A stretch of 44,293 bases of DNA from Ignavibacteriales bacterium (GTDB lineage Bacteria > Bacteroidota > Ignavibacteria > UBA10030 > UBA8401), in NCBI GenBank assembly GCA_016182545.1, contig JACPGG010000001.1, forward strand, positions 12,393 to 56,685. Direction: 5' to 3'. How positions within the stretch are numbered: the first letter of the stretch is position 1; every line of letters begins with the position of its first letter. Below the pieces are notes generated by a model. The model saw only the letters and a program-made list of their open reading frames with translations, was not told where the DNA came from and ran no database searches. The translations under genes were made by a program, and so were the position numbers. Positions 8,750 to 17,821 of the stretch are shown here, one piece after another.

Positions 8750-11428
8750 TTATACAAAAGGGGTTCTCGAGATGATCCGCGGCAGCATATCTTTAGAGCG
8801 CCGCAATTCGTGGCTGATATCATCAAGTGCCGATTCATCAAGCGATTCAAAATAGAGATCATCAGCATTTTCGATCTCTTTGCACTGTGCGGCAAGTTGA
8901 CGAGCTCCGAAATTCAACGCTTGCCCTCGCAATTTATGGACAGCAAAAACTATATCGTTTCTGTTTCGGCGCTGCCACGCTTCTTGCAGCTGGGCGAATA
9001 TTTTGTCTGCTTGAGGAGAATACGAACTCACAAATGCGTCAAAAAACTGACGATCTGTATCTTCCAATATATCAGTCAACCGGATACGCATGCTCTCTTC
9101 ATCGGATTGAGTAGTTTGCGCGATTACTGTATCCTTGACGATTGTTGCACCCTGGATTCTTAGTGACGCCTGCAATGCTTCAAACCGTACCGGTTTACTG
9201 ATATAGTCATCCATTCCCGCATCGATACATCGATCCCGGTCTCCGCTCATCGCATCGGCTGTCATAGCGATAATTTTCGGACGAAACCTCCGATCAACGG
9301 TCCGCACAATTTCCCGTGTTGCCTCGAATCCGTCCATTTCCGGAATATGCAGATCCATGAATACAATGTCATACCGCTTGTTTGCCACCATGGTCAGTGC
9401 TACTCTTCCGTTCGGCGCAATATCGGCTGAATACCCGAGTTGCTGCAACAACCGGACCGCGAGTTTTTGATTTGTGACATTATCTTCCACAACAAGGATT
9501 GACAGAGGAATTTCATCGGCAATTTTTTTCGCCGCAACATGAATTGTCTGTGGTTTTGCATACACTTTTTTTCCCGTCACAGATAATGTGTCCAAGAGTA
9601 TATCATGCAGGTGGGATTGTTTGATCGGTTTTACCACCACAGAGGAAAACATCGCATTGTCCGTGTCGCTGAATTCGGAACGACCTGAAGAGGAACAGAG
9701 AATGACCGGCAGCGTCGGCGTACTTCTCATTGTATGAATCTGCCTCGCAAGGTCCACTCCGCTCATGCCGGGCATATGATAGTCAAGGATGGCGATATCG
9801 AACGGATCGTTGTTCTTGATCCATGATAATGCTTCGTGCGGCGACGACGTGCTTCGCGCAATCATCCCCCACATCGAACATTGCATACTAAGGATATTTA
9901 AATTCGTGAGATTATCGTCAACGATCAGCACCCGTTTTCCCTGTAATTCAGGTATGGATCCCCGCACATATTTTTTCGGCGGCATTTCCGATGCTTGTAC
10001 CGTCCCAACGGAAATCGTAAAATAAAAAATCGACCCTTTTCCTTCTTCGCTTTCTATCCACACTCTGCCCCCCATCAATTCAACCAGCCGCCGGGTAATT
10101 GCAAGCCCGAGCCCCGTGCCTCCGAATTTTCGAGTTGTCGATGCATCCACCTGCGTGAAAGCCTTGAAGAGCACGTCGATTTTTTCTTTGGGAATGCCGA
10201 TACCGGTATCTTTCACGGCAAAGAGGAGCACGGATTGATCATCCCTTTTGGATTCTTCGTTGACGGAGACGAAGACTTCACCGTTATCCGTAAACTTGAT
10301 CGCATTATTAATAAGGTTCAACAGTATCTGTTTCAATCTGACAGGATCGCCAATGATATACAGGGGAGCTTCACGATCAACGAGGTACAGCAGATCGAGT
10401 TCTTTCTCAACGGCACGATGTGCGACCACGTCGAACGATTCTTCTATTAAATTCTGGAGATCGATCGGACGCTGTTCCAATTCCAATTTTCCCGACTCAA
10501 TTTTCGAAAAATCCAGTATATCGTTGATCAGCGTCATCAGCGTTTCGCCGCTTGTGCGGATGATCTCCGCATACTCCCGTTGTGCTGAGGTCAACTCGGT
10601 CAATAACAGCAGATCGGTCATACCGATGACACCATTCATCGGCGTGCGGATCTCATGGCTCATGGTGGCAAGAAAAAGGGATTTCGCCATCGTCGCCGAC
10701 TCAGCCACTTCTTTTGAACGCCGAAGTTCCTCCTCGGCACGGAGTCGTTGATGTATCTCTTTGTTGAGCAAGATAAATACTACGATCAGCACAACGATAC
10801 TGACTACACCGCCGGATAAAATAAGCGTCTGAGTTTGATCTGTGCGGCTGCGCATTTGCGCATACCGCACCGCAAGCAATGTTTCCTCCTGCAGTTCCAT
10901 GCTCTGTACGATGCTGTCGATACGATGAATCAGTTCCTGACTTTTTTTTGTTGGGTACTGCGCCTGCGCTGTATCAAACCCTTCTGTAAAAAAGAGAGCG
11001 ATTTTCGATTCATTAAATTCTTCTCTCTTCTTTAGTGATGTTTCGAGGTCGAGCAGAGAATTCTTTTGCGGCTTATCAATGATGTCCGCTCTCAGGACTT
11101 GCAAAAGATGACGTGAGGAATCGGTCTCCGAATGGTACCCGCGGAGGTATGTCGTATCCATTGTTAGATAAAAAGCCCGAAGATCGGTCTGTCCAAGCGT
11201 CGTATGCGTGAGAATTTTTTCCAGTGACTGGGTGATGACGTATGTTCTTGAGATCAGATCATAATCATCCGAGAGCTGAAGAACTGTCTGGAACGTAAAC
11301 AGACCGACAATGCCGAGAACAAGAACGGCGGCAAGAAATGCGACAAATAATTTACGATTCATTGAGAAAAGGAGGCGGGATGCAGACGATTGTTGCACTT
11401 GATCGATATTGTTGTCGTTATATCCCAT
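8750..11428 (-). CDS. BarA-like hybrid histidine kinase with two receivers and an Hpt domain
   Basis: An 892-residue membrane kinase. Domains in order: TM1 (about 27-50), a helical extracytoplasmic sensor (51-198, CHASE3/four-helix-like), TM2 (201-221), a short coiled coil, HisKA with His258 in [11 protein letters not shown], HATPase_c ([24 protein letters not shown]), receiver 1 with Asp549 ([12 protein letters not shown]), receiver 2 with Asp692 ([11 protein letters not shown]) and a C-terminal Hpt domain with His831 ([13 protein letters not shown]). This His-Asp-Asp-His layout is that of multistep phosphorelays. Its stop to start spacing with hutU is one base, so it is very likely co-transcribed with histidine utilisation. 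No HAMP domain is clear. The partner response regulator is not in the window. Confidence 0.94.
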   Translation of the reverse strand: MGYNDNNIDQVQQSSASRLLFSMNRKLFVAFLAAVLVLGIVGLFTFQTVLQLSDDYDLISRTYVITQSLEKILTHTTLGQTDLRAFYLTMDTTYLRGYHSETDSSRHLLQVLRADIIDKPQKNSLLDLETSLKKREEFNESKIALFFTEGFDTAQAQYPTKKSQELIHRIDSIVQSMELQEETLLAVRYAQMRSRTDQTQTLILSGGVVSIVVLIVVFILLNKEIHQRLRAEEELRRSKEVAESATMAKSLFLATMSHEIRTPMNGVIGMTDLLLLTELTSAQREYAEIIRTSGETLMTLINDILDFSKIESGKLELEQRPIDLQNLIEESFDVVAHRAVEKELDLLYLVDREAPLYIIGDPVRLKQILLNLINNAIKFTDNGEVFVSVNEESKRDDQSVLLFAVKDTGIGIPKEKIDVLFKAFTQVDASTTRKFGGTGLGLAITRRLVELMGGRVWIESEEGKGSIFYFTISVGTVQASEMPPKKYVRGSIPELQGKRVLIVDDNLTNLNILSMQCSMWGMIARSTSSPHEALSWIKNNDPFDIAILDYHMPGMSGVDLARQIHTMRSTPTLPVILCSSSGRSEFSDTDNAMFSSVVVKPIKQSHLHDILLDTLSVTGKKVYAKPQTIHVAAKKIADEIPLSILVVEDNVTNQKLAVRLLQQLGYSADIAPNGRVALTMVANKRYDIVFMDLHIPEMDGFEATREIVRTVDRRFRPKIIAMTADAMSGDRDRCIDAGMDDYISKPVRFEALQASLRIQGATIVKDTVIAQTTQSDEESMRIRLTDILEDTDRQFFDAFVSSYSPQADKIFAQLQEAWQRRNRNDIVFAVHKLRGQALNFGARQLAAQCKEIENADDLYFESLDESALDDISHELRRSKDMLPRIISRTPFV

Positions 11429-11429
11429 G

Positions 11430-13079
11430 TCATTTTAACATCGGTATTTTTACGTTGAATTGCTTGGCATTCTTTATTGCTCTGTCGTACCCCGCATCAG
11501 CGTGGCGCATAATTCCCATTCCGGGATCGTAGGTCAATACTCTTTTCAAGCGTTCATCTGCCTCATTCGTACCATCGCACACAATGACCATCCCATTGTG
11601 AATCGAATTTCCGATACCGACTCCCCCGCCGTGATGCGCGCTTACCCAGCTAGCGCCGCCGATTGAGTTCAGCATTGCTCCCAGGATGGGCCAATCGGCA
11701 ATTGCGTCGCTGCCGTCCTTCATCTTTTCCGTTTCGCGGTTCGGCGATGCAACACTCCCGCAATCCAAATGGTCGCGCCCGATGACGATCGGCGCTTTTA
11801 CTTCTTTCGTACGCACAAGATCGTTGAAAATTTTTCCCATCTTCGCCCGTTCTCCATAACCGAGCCAGCAGATGCGTGCCGGTAATCCTTGAAATGCAAC
11901 ATGCTTCTGCGCTTTCTCGATCCAGTTTTTCAATAATGTATTTTCCGGAAATGTTTCCAGAACTGCACGATCAGTTCGATAGATATCGTCGGGATCGCCG
12001 GACAAAGCAACCCAGCGGAATGGTCCTTTGCCGTCGCAGAAGAGCGGTCGGATGTATTCGGGAACGAATCCGGGAATATCGAACGCTTTCTTGACGCCGT
12101 ACGAAAATGCTTCGCCGCGGATATTATTGCCGTAATCGAAGACAATTTTTCCTTTCTTCTTCAGCAACAACAAACCCTGCACATGTTCGGCAATCGATGC
12201 GCGGGAACGTTCGACATATTTCTTGGGATTCTTCTTCCGCATATCAAGCGCTTTTGTATAACTCATTCCCGCGGGAACATATCCGTTCAATGTATCGTGT
12301 GCGGACGTTTGATCGGTGACGATATCCGGAAGGAATTTTCCCCGCGCAATTTTCGGAACGATCTCAGCAGCATTGCCCAGCAGTCCGACGGAGAGTGGCA
12401 TTTTATTCTCTTTCGCCATTCGGATCATCGTCATCGCTTCGTCGAAGTCGTCGGTCATTTTGTCGAGATATTTTGTGGCGAGACGTTTTTCGATGCGCGA
12501 ACGGTCGACGTCGATGGCGAGACATGCGGCGCCGTTCATTGTTGCAGCAAGCGGTTGTGCCCCTCCCATTCCGCCGAGTCCGGCTGTAAGAAGAAATTTT
12601 CCCGCGAGTGATCCGCCGAAATGCTGACGCGCCGCTTCAGCAAATGTTTCATACGTCCCCTGCAGAATTCCCTGCGAGCCGATATAGATCCAACTCCCCG
12701 CGGTCATCTGTCCGTACATTGTCAGTCCGAGCGCTTCAAGCCGGCGGAATTCATCCCATGTTGCCCATTTGGGAACAAGCATCGAGTTGGAAATAAGAAC
12801 GCGGGGCGCGTTGAGGTGCGTGTTGAATATGCCGACAGGTTTTCCCGATTGCACGAGAAGTGTTTCGTCGTTCTCTAATTTCATCAATGCATCAACGATC
12901 GAATCGAAGCATTTCCAGTTGCGTGCGGCTTTGCCGGTGCCGCCGTAGACGATCAGTTCCTGCGGTTTTTCGGCGACATCGGGATCGAGATTGTTCATCA
13001 ACATCCGGATCGCCGCTTCCTGAATCCACCCTTGTGCGGAAATGTTTGTTCCGCGCGGGGCGCGAATAATGCGAGACAT
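11430..13079 (-). CDS. hutU: Urocanate hydratase
   Basis: A 549-residue cytosolic NAD-dependent enzyme that converts urocanate to 4-imidazolone-5-propanoate. Family segments are clear: [14 protein letters not shown] near 43-56, the NAD-binding [17 protein letters not shown], the active-site Cys region [15 protein letters not shown], and [17 protein letters not shown] close to the C-terminus. Length is typical. It is the first gene of the minus-strand run hutU, hybrid kinase, Hpt, small protein, hutI. A terminator-like hairpin and a promoter-like sequence lie within 70 bases of its ATG. Confidence 0.97.
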   Translation of the reverse strand: MSRIIRAPRGTNISAQGWIQEAAIRMLMNNLDPDVAEKPQELIVYGGTGKAARNWKCFDSIVDALMKLENDETLLVQSGKPVGIFNTHLNAPRVLISNSMLVPKWATWDEFRRLEALGLTMYGQMTAGSWIYIGSQGILQGTYETFAEAARQHFGGSLAGKFLLTAGLGGMGGAQPLAATMNGAACLAIDVDRSRIEKRLATKYLDKMTDDFDEAMTMIRMAKENKMPLSVGLLGNAAEIVPKIARGKFLPDIVTDQTSAHDTLNGYVPAGMSYTKALDMRKKNPKKYVERSRASIAEHVQGLLLLKKKGKIVFDYGNNIRGEAFSYGVKKAFDIPGFVPEYIRPLFCDGKGPFRWVALSGDPDDIYRTDRAVLETFPENTLLKNWIEKAQKHVAFQGLPARICWLGYGERAKMGKIFNDLVRTKEVKAPIVIGRDHLDCGSVASPNRETEKMKDGSDAIADWPILGAMLNSIGGASWVSAHHGGGVGIGNSIHNGMVIVCDGTNEADERLKRVLTYDPGMGIMRHADAGYDRAIKNAKQFNVKIPMLK

Positions 13080-13101
13080 GGTGACTCCAAACTTTATTGC
13101 T

Positions 13102-13129
13102 GAAATATAACCAAAAAAAGGTGAAACAA
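13102..13129 (-). promoter_or_regulatory. Possible Bacteroidota-type promoter of the hut run
   Basis: On the minus strand TTG (13127-13129) is followed after 17 bases by TATATTTC (13102-13109), close to the TTG-N17-23-TAnnTTTG consensus of this phylum. It would start transcription shortly before the hutU ATG at 13079. The TTG lies within a terminator hairpin, so the match may be chance. Confidence 0.3.
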
Positions 13130-13148
13130 TGAACTCAGTTTCACCTTT
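13113..13148 (-). terminator. Terminator-like hairpin upstream of hutU
   Basis: On the minus strand an 11-bp perfect stem (AAAGGTGAAAC, 13138-13148, with 13117-13127) is followed by a run of seven U (13113-13119, part of it inside the stem). It lies only 34 bases before hutU and in the same direction. It may be a second terminator for the lipoprotein gene upstream, the end of a small RNA, or an attenuator in a hut leader. Confidence 0.6.
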
Positions 13149-13265
13149 CGATAAGTTTCTAAATCTTCAAGCGATGTGAACTTTTACTTTCTTCTCAAAT
13201 CCGTACCCCGGTTTGGATCAGCATTTTTTACCAGCCGTATGTCGACACTCGGTATCAAAAAAAAG

Positions 13266-13299
13266 AAAAGGCGTGTTAGATCGCTCTACCACGCCTTTT
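13266..13299 (-). terminator. Terminator of the lipoprotein gene at 13328
   Basis: Complementary arms AAAAGGCGTG (13266-13275) and CACGCCTTTT (13290-13299) form a 10-bp stem; on the minus strand it is followed by a T-rich run. It begins 29 bases after the stop codon of the lipoprotein gene. The hairpin is A/T flanked on both sides and could act in both directions. Confidence 0.8.
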
Positions 13300-13327
13300 T
13301 CTCCCCCGTAAACTACTGACCTGTTAA

Positions 13328-13861
13328 TTAGTCATCGCCCCCGCCGTCATCACAATCATCGTCATCGTCGTCACCATCATCTTTGCCGCCGGACTTTTTT
13401 TTGTCATGTGGAACAACAACATCCACCGAAACAGTGACGGTCAAACTGCCGACAGCCGTTACCGTAAATGTGTATGTTCGTCCGTCTTTGTCTTTTCCTT
13501 TTCTCTCCGCTTTCAGTTTCAACGGAACCGAATACGTTGCCCCGCTGAGTGAGCCTGCGTATGAAATTTTCCCGTACTGGTCGGTCAATGCGTACGTCGC
13601 CACAGTATAATCAGACAACGTTCCACTGAATGTCACCGTCTTCCATTTCTTATTCGGCGGCCATACGATCGTATCAGATGCGGTCACCGTTACTGTCGGT
13701 CCGTTATCGCTGGGGGGCAAAATGTTCGGCGTGAAATTTGAACCGGTGTTCAACTCACTCCGCTCATCAACAGGTGCATTGACGATGCCGGTGCTTGCGT
13801 CATTGCTGCATCCGGTAGTGATCAGGACAAAAATAACCGCAAAGAAAAACAGTTGCTTCAT
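13328..13861 (-). CDS. Predicted lipoprotein with Asp-rich tail
   Basis: A 177-residue protein with a clear lipoprotein signal (hydrophobic core then ITTGCS, Cys18). After a low-complexity linker the middle part is an immunoglobulin-like beta domain (GPTVTVTASDTIVWPPNKKWKTV and later TYTFTVTAVGSLTVTVSVDVVVP). The PPNKKW segment followed by repeated T/V strands resembles the PKD/HYR-type domains seen in secreted proteins. The last 25 residues are Lys then almost only Asp and Gly, which may bind calcium. Function unknown. It has its own terminator just downstream. Confidence 0.8.
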   Translation of the reverse strand: MKQLFFFAVIFVLITTGCSNDASTGIVNAPVDERSELNTGSNFTPNILPPSDNGPTVTVTASDTIVWPPNKKWKTVTFSGTLSDYTVATYALTDQYGKISYAGSLSGATYSVPLKLKAERKGKDKDGRTYTFTVTAVGSLTVTVSVDVVVPHDKKKSGGKDDGDDDDDDCDDGGGDD

Positions 13862-13963
13862 CGTAACAATTCCTCCCCATGTAAGTGTTAAAAATTCCGC
13901 TACAAGTAAGCAAGATGCACAAAGAATGTCAAGAATTTTTTGCCTAACAGTGCTGGACTTGGG

Positions 13964-15157
13964 TTACATGGAGATTTTTGCAACGACAATAGTTGCATCA
14001 TCCTGAAATTCTTTTGTAATCGTGAATTCCCGGACTGAGGCAATGAGTGAAGCGCTCATGTGGTCGGCGGAAGGACGTTCGGTATCAAGAATGAGCTCCT
14101 TCAACCGCTCCATGCCGAACTGTTCTTTCTGCGGGTTTGCTGCATCAAGAAGACCGTCGCTGATGATGAAAAGCGTATCTCCCTTTTGCAGTTGCACTGT
14201 GTCTGTTTGATATGTCGAATCTTGTTGAATGCCGAGAGCGAAGTGCTGGGTTCTGAATTCTTCGATGTTCGGATTGTTGAAACGATGCCGGAGAATTTGA
14301 GGATGACCGGCGGTAATGATTTCTGCGGAGAGAGAATGTTTATCCAGGAGTACGAGAGCACACGTTACGAACATATTCTTCTCGGTAACGGAATAAATAG
14401 TCTTGTTCACATTGGTCATCACGTGCGGAATCGATTGTGTATGCTGAAGCTCTTGAATAATGCTGCTTTTTGTCATTGCAGCGAGAACTCCCGCTCCTGC
14501 ACCATGACCTGATGCATCCGCCACTATCAAAAGAATTTTTGAATCGGAAATCTGAATAATGTCGTAATAGTCGCCGCCGATCTTTGCAGCGGGAATGCTG
14601 ACGCCGGCAATTTCACACCACGGTGTCCGCACCGGTGCTTCCGGAAGAAGCGATCCATGGATCTGTTCCGCAAATTTCATTTCCGCTTCCGACTCTGCAC
14701 GGCGTTTCTTCTCGTTTCCGATCACGCGGACAAAAAGAGCGTACCCCGTTGCCAAACACACGATAGCGATCATGCCGAATACAGCACGTTTTGTTTGAAG
14801 GAGATCCATCTCTTCCGTTGTCAGCTTGAACAATCGATCAGCTACAATCATCTGCTGTTTTTCAAAATCGGTAAAGAGATATTGTTCGATCAGGGTGTAC
14901 GAGAATTGAAACGCAACAAACAATACGATCCAAAGAATCAGTTTCACCGGTTTGTTTATCAACAAAACAATCCCTGCAGAGAACAGACCGCTCGTGACGG
15001 TGAGGATGATCAATCTATACCATGGTCCCGGCAGCACGGAGGGTTCCATCAATAATGTCAGTGGTCCGATCGTTGCAAAAAGAAAAAAGACCGCAACGGA
15101 AAGCTGGCGGATTTCTTTCTTCGCCATTGACTTGAGGATGGTATTGACACTTGCCAT
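13964..15157 (-). CDS. Membrane-anchored SpoIIE/RsbU-type PP2C phosphatase
   Basis: From the ATG at 15157 the protein has about 397 residues. That start has AAAAGG eight bases upstream; the frame is open to 15247, but a promoter-like TATATTTT (15217-15224) lies between the two, favouring the short form. The N-terminal third has four to five hydrophobic segments with an extracytoplasmic loop, then a short coiled coil (EKKRRAESEAEMKFAEQIH) and a C-terminal phosphatase domain with GGDYYD, VADASGHGAGAG, TAGHP and the acidic IISDGLLDA and EFQDDATIV motifs that hold the metal ions. RsbU-type enzymes dephosphorylate anti-sigma-factor antagonists. No such partner is encoded nearby. Confidence 0.9.
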   Translation of the reverse strand: MASVNTILKSMAKKEIRQLSVAVFFLFATIGPLTLLMEPSVLPGPWYRLIILTVTSGLFSAGIVLLINKPVKLILWIVLFVAFQFSYTLIEQYLFTDFEKQQMIVADRLFKLTTEEMDLLQTKRAVFGMIAIVCLATGYALFVRVIGNEKKRRAESEAEMKFAEQIHGSLLPEAPVRTPWCEIAGVSIPAAKIGGDYYDIIQISDSKILLIVADASGHGAGAGVLAAMTKSSIIQELQHTQSIPHVMTNVNKTIYSVTEKNMFVTCALVLLDKHSLSAEIITAGHPQILRHRFNNPNIEEFRTQHFALGIQQDSTYQTDTVQLQKGDTLFIISDGLLDAANPQKEQFGMERLKELILDTERPSADHMSASLIASVREFTITKEFQDDATIVVAKISM

Positions 15158-15351
15158 GGATATGCCTTTTAGAATGAAGGTTGTTCGATCAACCGCACGG
15201 CTTGGGGATTGGTGGAAAAATATAGTGTAATTACTCTCTAACCGCAAATTGTAATGATAAAGTAAAAAATGTTTTCCGACCCTTCCTTCTCTGCTTTCCC
15301 TTCTCTATATTAAGCCAACATTCTTACACCATTGACAAGATGAGGCTCTTT

Positions 15352-16706
15352 ATGAAACGTCTCTTTTTTTTGGCTGTTGCGCTGACATGTTCGCTCTTTT
15401 CTCAGTCCTTCAATCAATTTTTCCACGACAAAACTCTCCGCGTCGATTATCACCATACCGGGACAAAAGGGATGGAGATCATCGCTCTTGATAAAGTGTA
15501 CGATGAGGGGATCTGGTCCGGCAGCAAAACGCAGTTGATCGATCAATTGAATTACGGCGAGTATATGGTGCGCGTGTACGATGTAGCGACTGCCGCAATG
15601 ATCTATTCCCGCGGCTATTCGACGATGTTCAATGAATGGCATTCGACCGACGAAGCTCTCGCTGGCATCGTCAAGACGATCCATGAAACGGTACGGATAC
15701 CGTTCCCGAAAAATAAAATTCAATTAACGATCTCCCGCCGCGATAAACAGATGATCTTCCATGAACTCTTCTCCACGTTGATCGATCCGAATAATTCTGC
15801 GACGGTCAATATTCAACAGCGGACGTCGCTATTCAAATCATCGAAGATAGTGGATAACGGGCCTTCCGAGAAGAAAGTTGACCTGCTGATCGTTGGCGAC
15901 GGGTATGCAAAAACAGACATCCAGAAATTCCGCGACGATGCGAAGCATTATTCGGACATCCTTCTCAGTACATCGCCCTTCAAGGAGCGAAAAAAGGATT
16001 TCAATGTGTGGATCATCGAAGCCGAGTCGAAGCAGAGCGGGATCGATAAGCCGAAATCGAACGTGTGGAAGGAAAATGCACTTGGAACAATGTACGATAC
16101 ATTCGGATCGGCACGGTACATTCTCACCGAAGAGAACAGAACGCTGCGCGATATCTGCGGACAGGTTCCCTACGATGCGATTGCGATTCTGGTGAACGAT
16201 AGCCGCTACGGCGGCGGCGGCATTTACAATCTGTACACGACCTGCTTCACTCAGACCGACACGAAAGGAATGGAATGGCAAATGGACTACGTCTTCGTGC
16301 ATGAACTCGGACATTCATTTGCAGGATTAGGGGATGAATACTATACATCATCTGTTGCCTACAACGATTTTTATCAGGCGGGCGTTGAGCCGTGGGAACC
16401 GAAACGCCGATTCCGACACCGTGGAAAAAATCGGAATACGATTCTGTTGAAGCGGTCCGTGGAAAACTCGATCGGCTCGCACCGGATTACTACGCAAAAC
16501 GTGAACCGCTGTATCAGGCAAGCCAGAATATTTTGAAGAACGCAGAATTCAAGAATAAGGTCGGTACATTCGAAGGAGCGGGATATGTTTCGAAAGGCGT
16601 GTATCGCCCGGCTGTCGATTGCAGAATGTTCTCACTCAGTCTGGTCGGATTTGATCCGGTCTGCTCTGCAGCGATCGAGAAAGTGATCGACTCGTATGTA
16701 AAATGA
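15352..16706 (+). pseudogene. M64-family metallopeptidase gene with internal deletion and frameshift
   Basis: Two overlapping frames encode one protein. The first (to 16536) has a signal peptide, an N-terminal beta domain and the M64 catalytic domain with KVDLLIVGDGYA and the zinc motif HELGHSFAGLGDEYY. It runs as far as GVEPWEP and then loses family sequence. The second frame (from about 16392) resumes with GTETPIPTPW and ends in the normal M64 C-terminus (DRLAPDYYAKREPLYQ... to 16706). In family members I recall roughly 20 residues between these two segments. The shared bases GGGAACCGAA at the join suggest a deletion between short direct repeats. The start at 15352 follows GAGG by six bases; 15340 is also possible. 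The gene may be broken, or the sequence may be misassembled here. Confidence 0.8.
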
Positions 16707-17650
16707 TGGATGCGAGAGTAATCGTATCGCAACACCCGTGGTTACGGCACGCTGCTGCTGAGACCGTTATCATGGGTGACGATCTTGACGCAGCACTTTC
16801 CGCACATTTGTATCTTGCAAAAAATCCTGCGTCGAAGATTGTCGGCATCTACACGGAATACAAAACTCTTTTCTATAACTCCTCACTCTCAACCACCGAT
16901 CTTGAACGGTCAGTATATATCGACCTGGACATCAACCATCCATCTTGCCGTTCACTCGGGCATCACATCGTAAGAAACAATGGGAGCGACGCACTGATCG
17001 GGCTGCGGAATAGTTGTAATCCGAACGAGATCGTCGGACGGTCGGTTACACATGGCTTCAAAGAGAAGTATCCTCTCGGCACTATTCATTTTCTGATGTG
17101 GCTGTATAACGAACCGATTCCATCAACACAATTTACCGAACAGTTGATCTGGCTTGCAGATTCGGCATTCATCAACGGGCAGGAGCATCGGTTTCAAAAG
17201 AATACGGCGAATTGGATCTGCAACGAAATGCCTCACCCTCCGTTCGTACAATCATTGAAGAAGATCGATACAATGGAGTTTGAGACAGAAATGGAGCGCC
17301 TGCAACAGCAATTGTCATCGCTCGGTTTTCAAAAAGGGAGCGGGCAAACCAGATCCCGGTACAAGCAATTGACAGGATTTCAATGTCAGTCAACCGCCAT
17401 ATCGCCGGACGGAATGACGCAGTATATCCACGACATATTCAGCATGATCGGTTCAATGACCGGCTGGCAAATATCGCAGAGCCAATTGGATATTTCAAAC
17501 CTTCGATCCGTGACCGGTGCGAGGACAAGTGAATCACTAAGTAATATTTTGAAACAATCATCTCTCGATAGCTTTTTATCTTCAAAAAATGTATTTTCGT
17601 ATGCGATCCCGTTCAGAGACAATATCAATTATACAGTGGGAATACTTTAA
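16703..17650 (+). CDS. Uncharacterised protein, possibly a distant DHH-type phosphoesterase
   Basis: A 315-residue soluble protein that starts within the stop codon of the broken M64 gene (ATGA overlap). I do not recognise it firmly. Its first half has features reminiscent of DHH phosphoesterases: VIMGDDLDAALSAHLYL near residue 22 (motif I like), SVYIDLDINHP near 69 (motif II like) and SLGHHIVRNNGSDA near 83, where the usual Asp of DHH is Gly. A later FLMWLY and WLADSAFING stretch may close the domain. The second half is helical with Gln-rich coiled sequence and no motif seen. Function is unknown; the DHH link needs a profile search. Confidence 0.6.
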   Translation: MMDARVIVSQHPWLRHAAAETVIMGDDLDAALSAHLYLAKNPASKIVGIYTEYKTLFYNSSLSTTDLERSVYIDLDINHPSCRSLGHHIVRNNGSDALIGLRNSCNPNEIVGRSVTHGFKEKYPLGTIHFLMWLYNEPIPSTQFTEQLIWLADSAFINGQEHRFQKNTANWICNEMPHPPFVQSLKKIDTMEFETEMERLQQQLSSLGFQKGSGQTRSRYKQLTGFQCQSTAISPDGMTQYIHDIFSMIGSMTGWQISQSQLDISNLRSVTGARTSESLSNILKQSSLDSFLSSKNVFSYAIPFRDNINYTVGIL

Positions 17651-17780
17651 TCATGCTTCGACGCCTGCCTGCCGTGTAGGCAGGCGTGCCGCCATACGAT
17701 ACCCATCCTGAGCAAGCGAGTGCTTTTTACGAGTGCGTCGAAGGATGAACCACAATGTGGCGGCACTTGCTCAGCATGAT
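17650..17780 (+). repeat. Mosaic intergenic repeat with nested palindromes
   Basis: The stretch between the DHH-like gene and the methyltransferase is bounded by ATCATGCT (17650-17657) and its complement (17773-17780), with a second pair GTGCCGCCA (17686-17694) and TGGCGGCAC (17758-17766) inside. A smaller palindrome CGCCTGCCT/AGGCAGGCG lies at 17662-17686, and the middle contains CATCCTGAGC...GAAGGATGA. No gene is seen. It resembles non-autonomous dispersed repeats. Confidence 0.7.
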
Positions 17781-17821
17781 CAGTTTGTTTTACAGGTTTA
17801 CTTATTTTACTCGGCACTATA

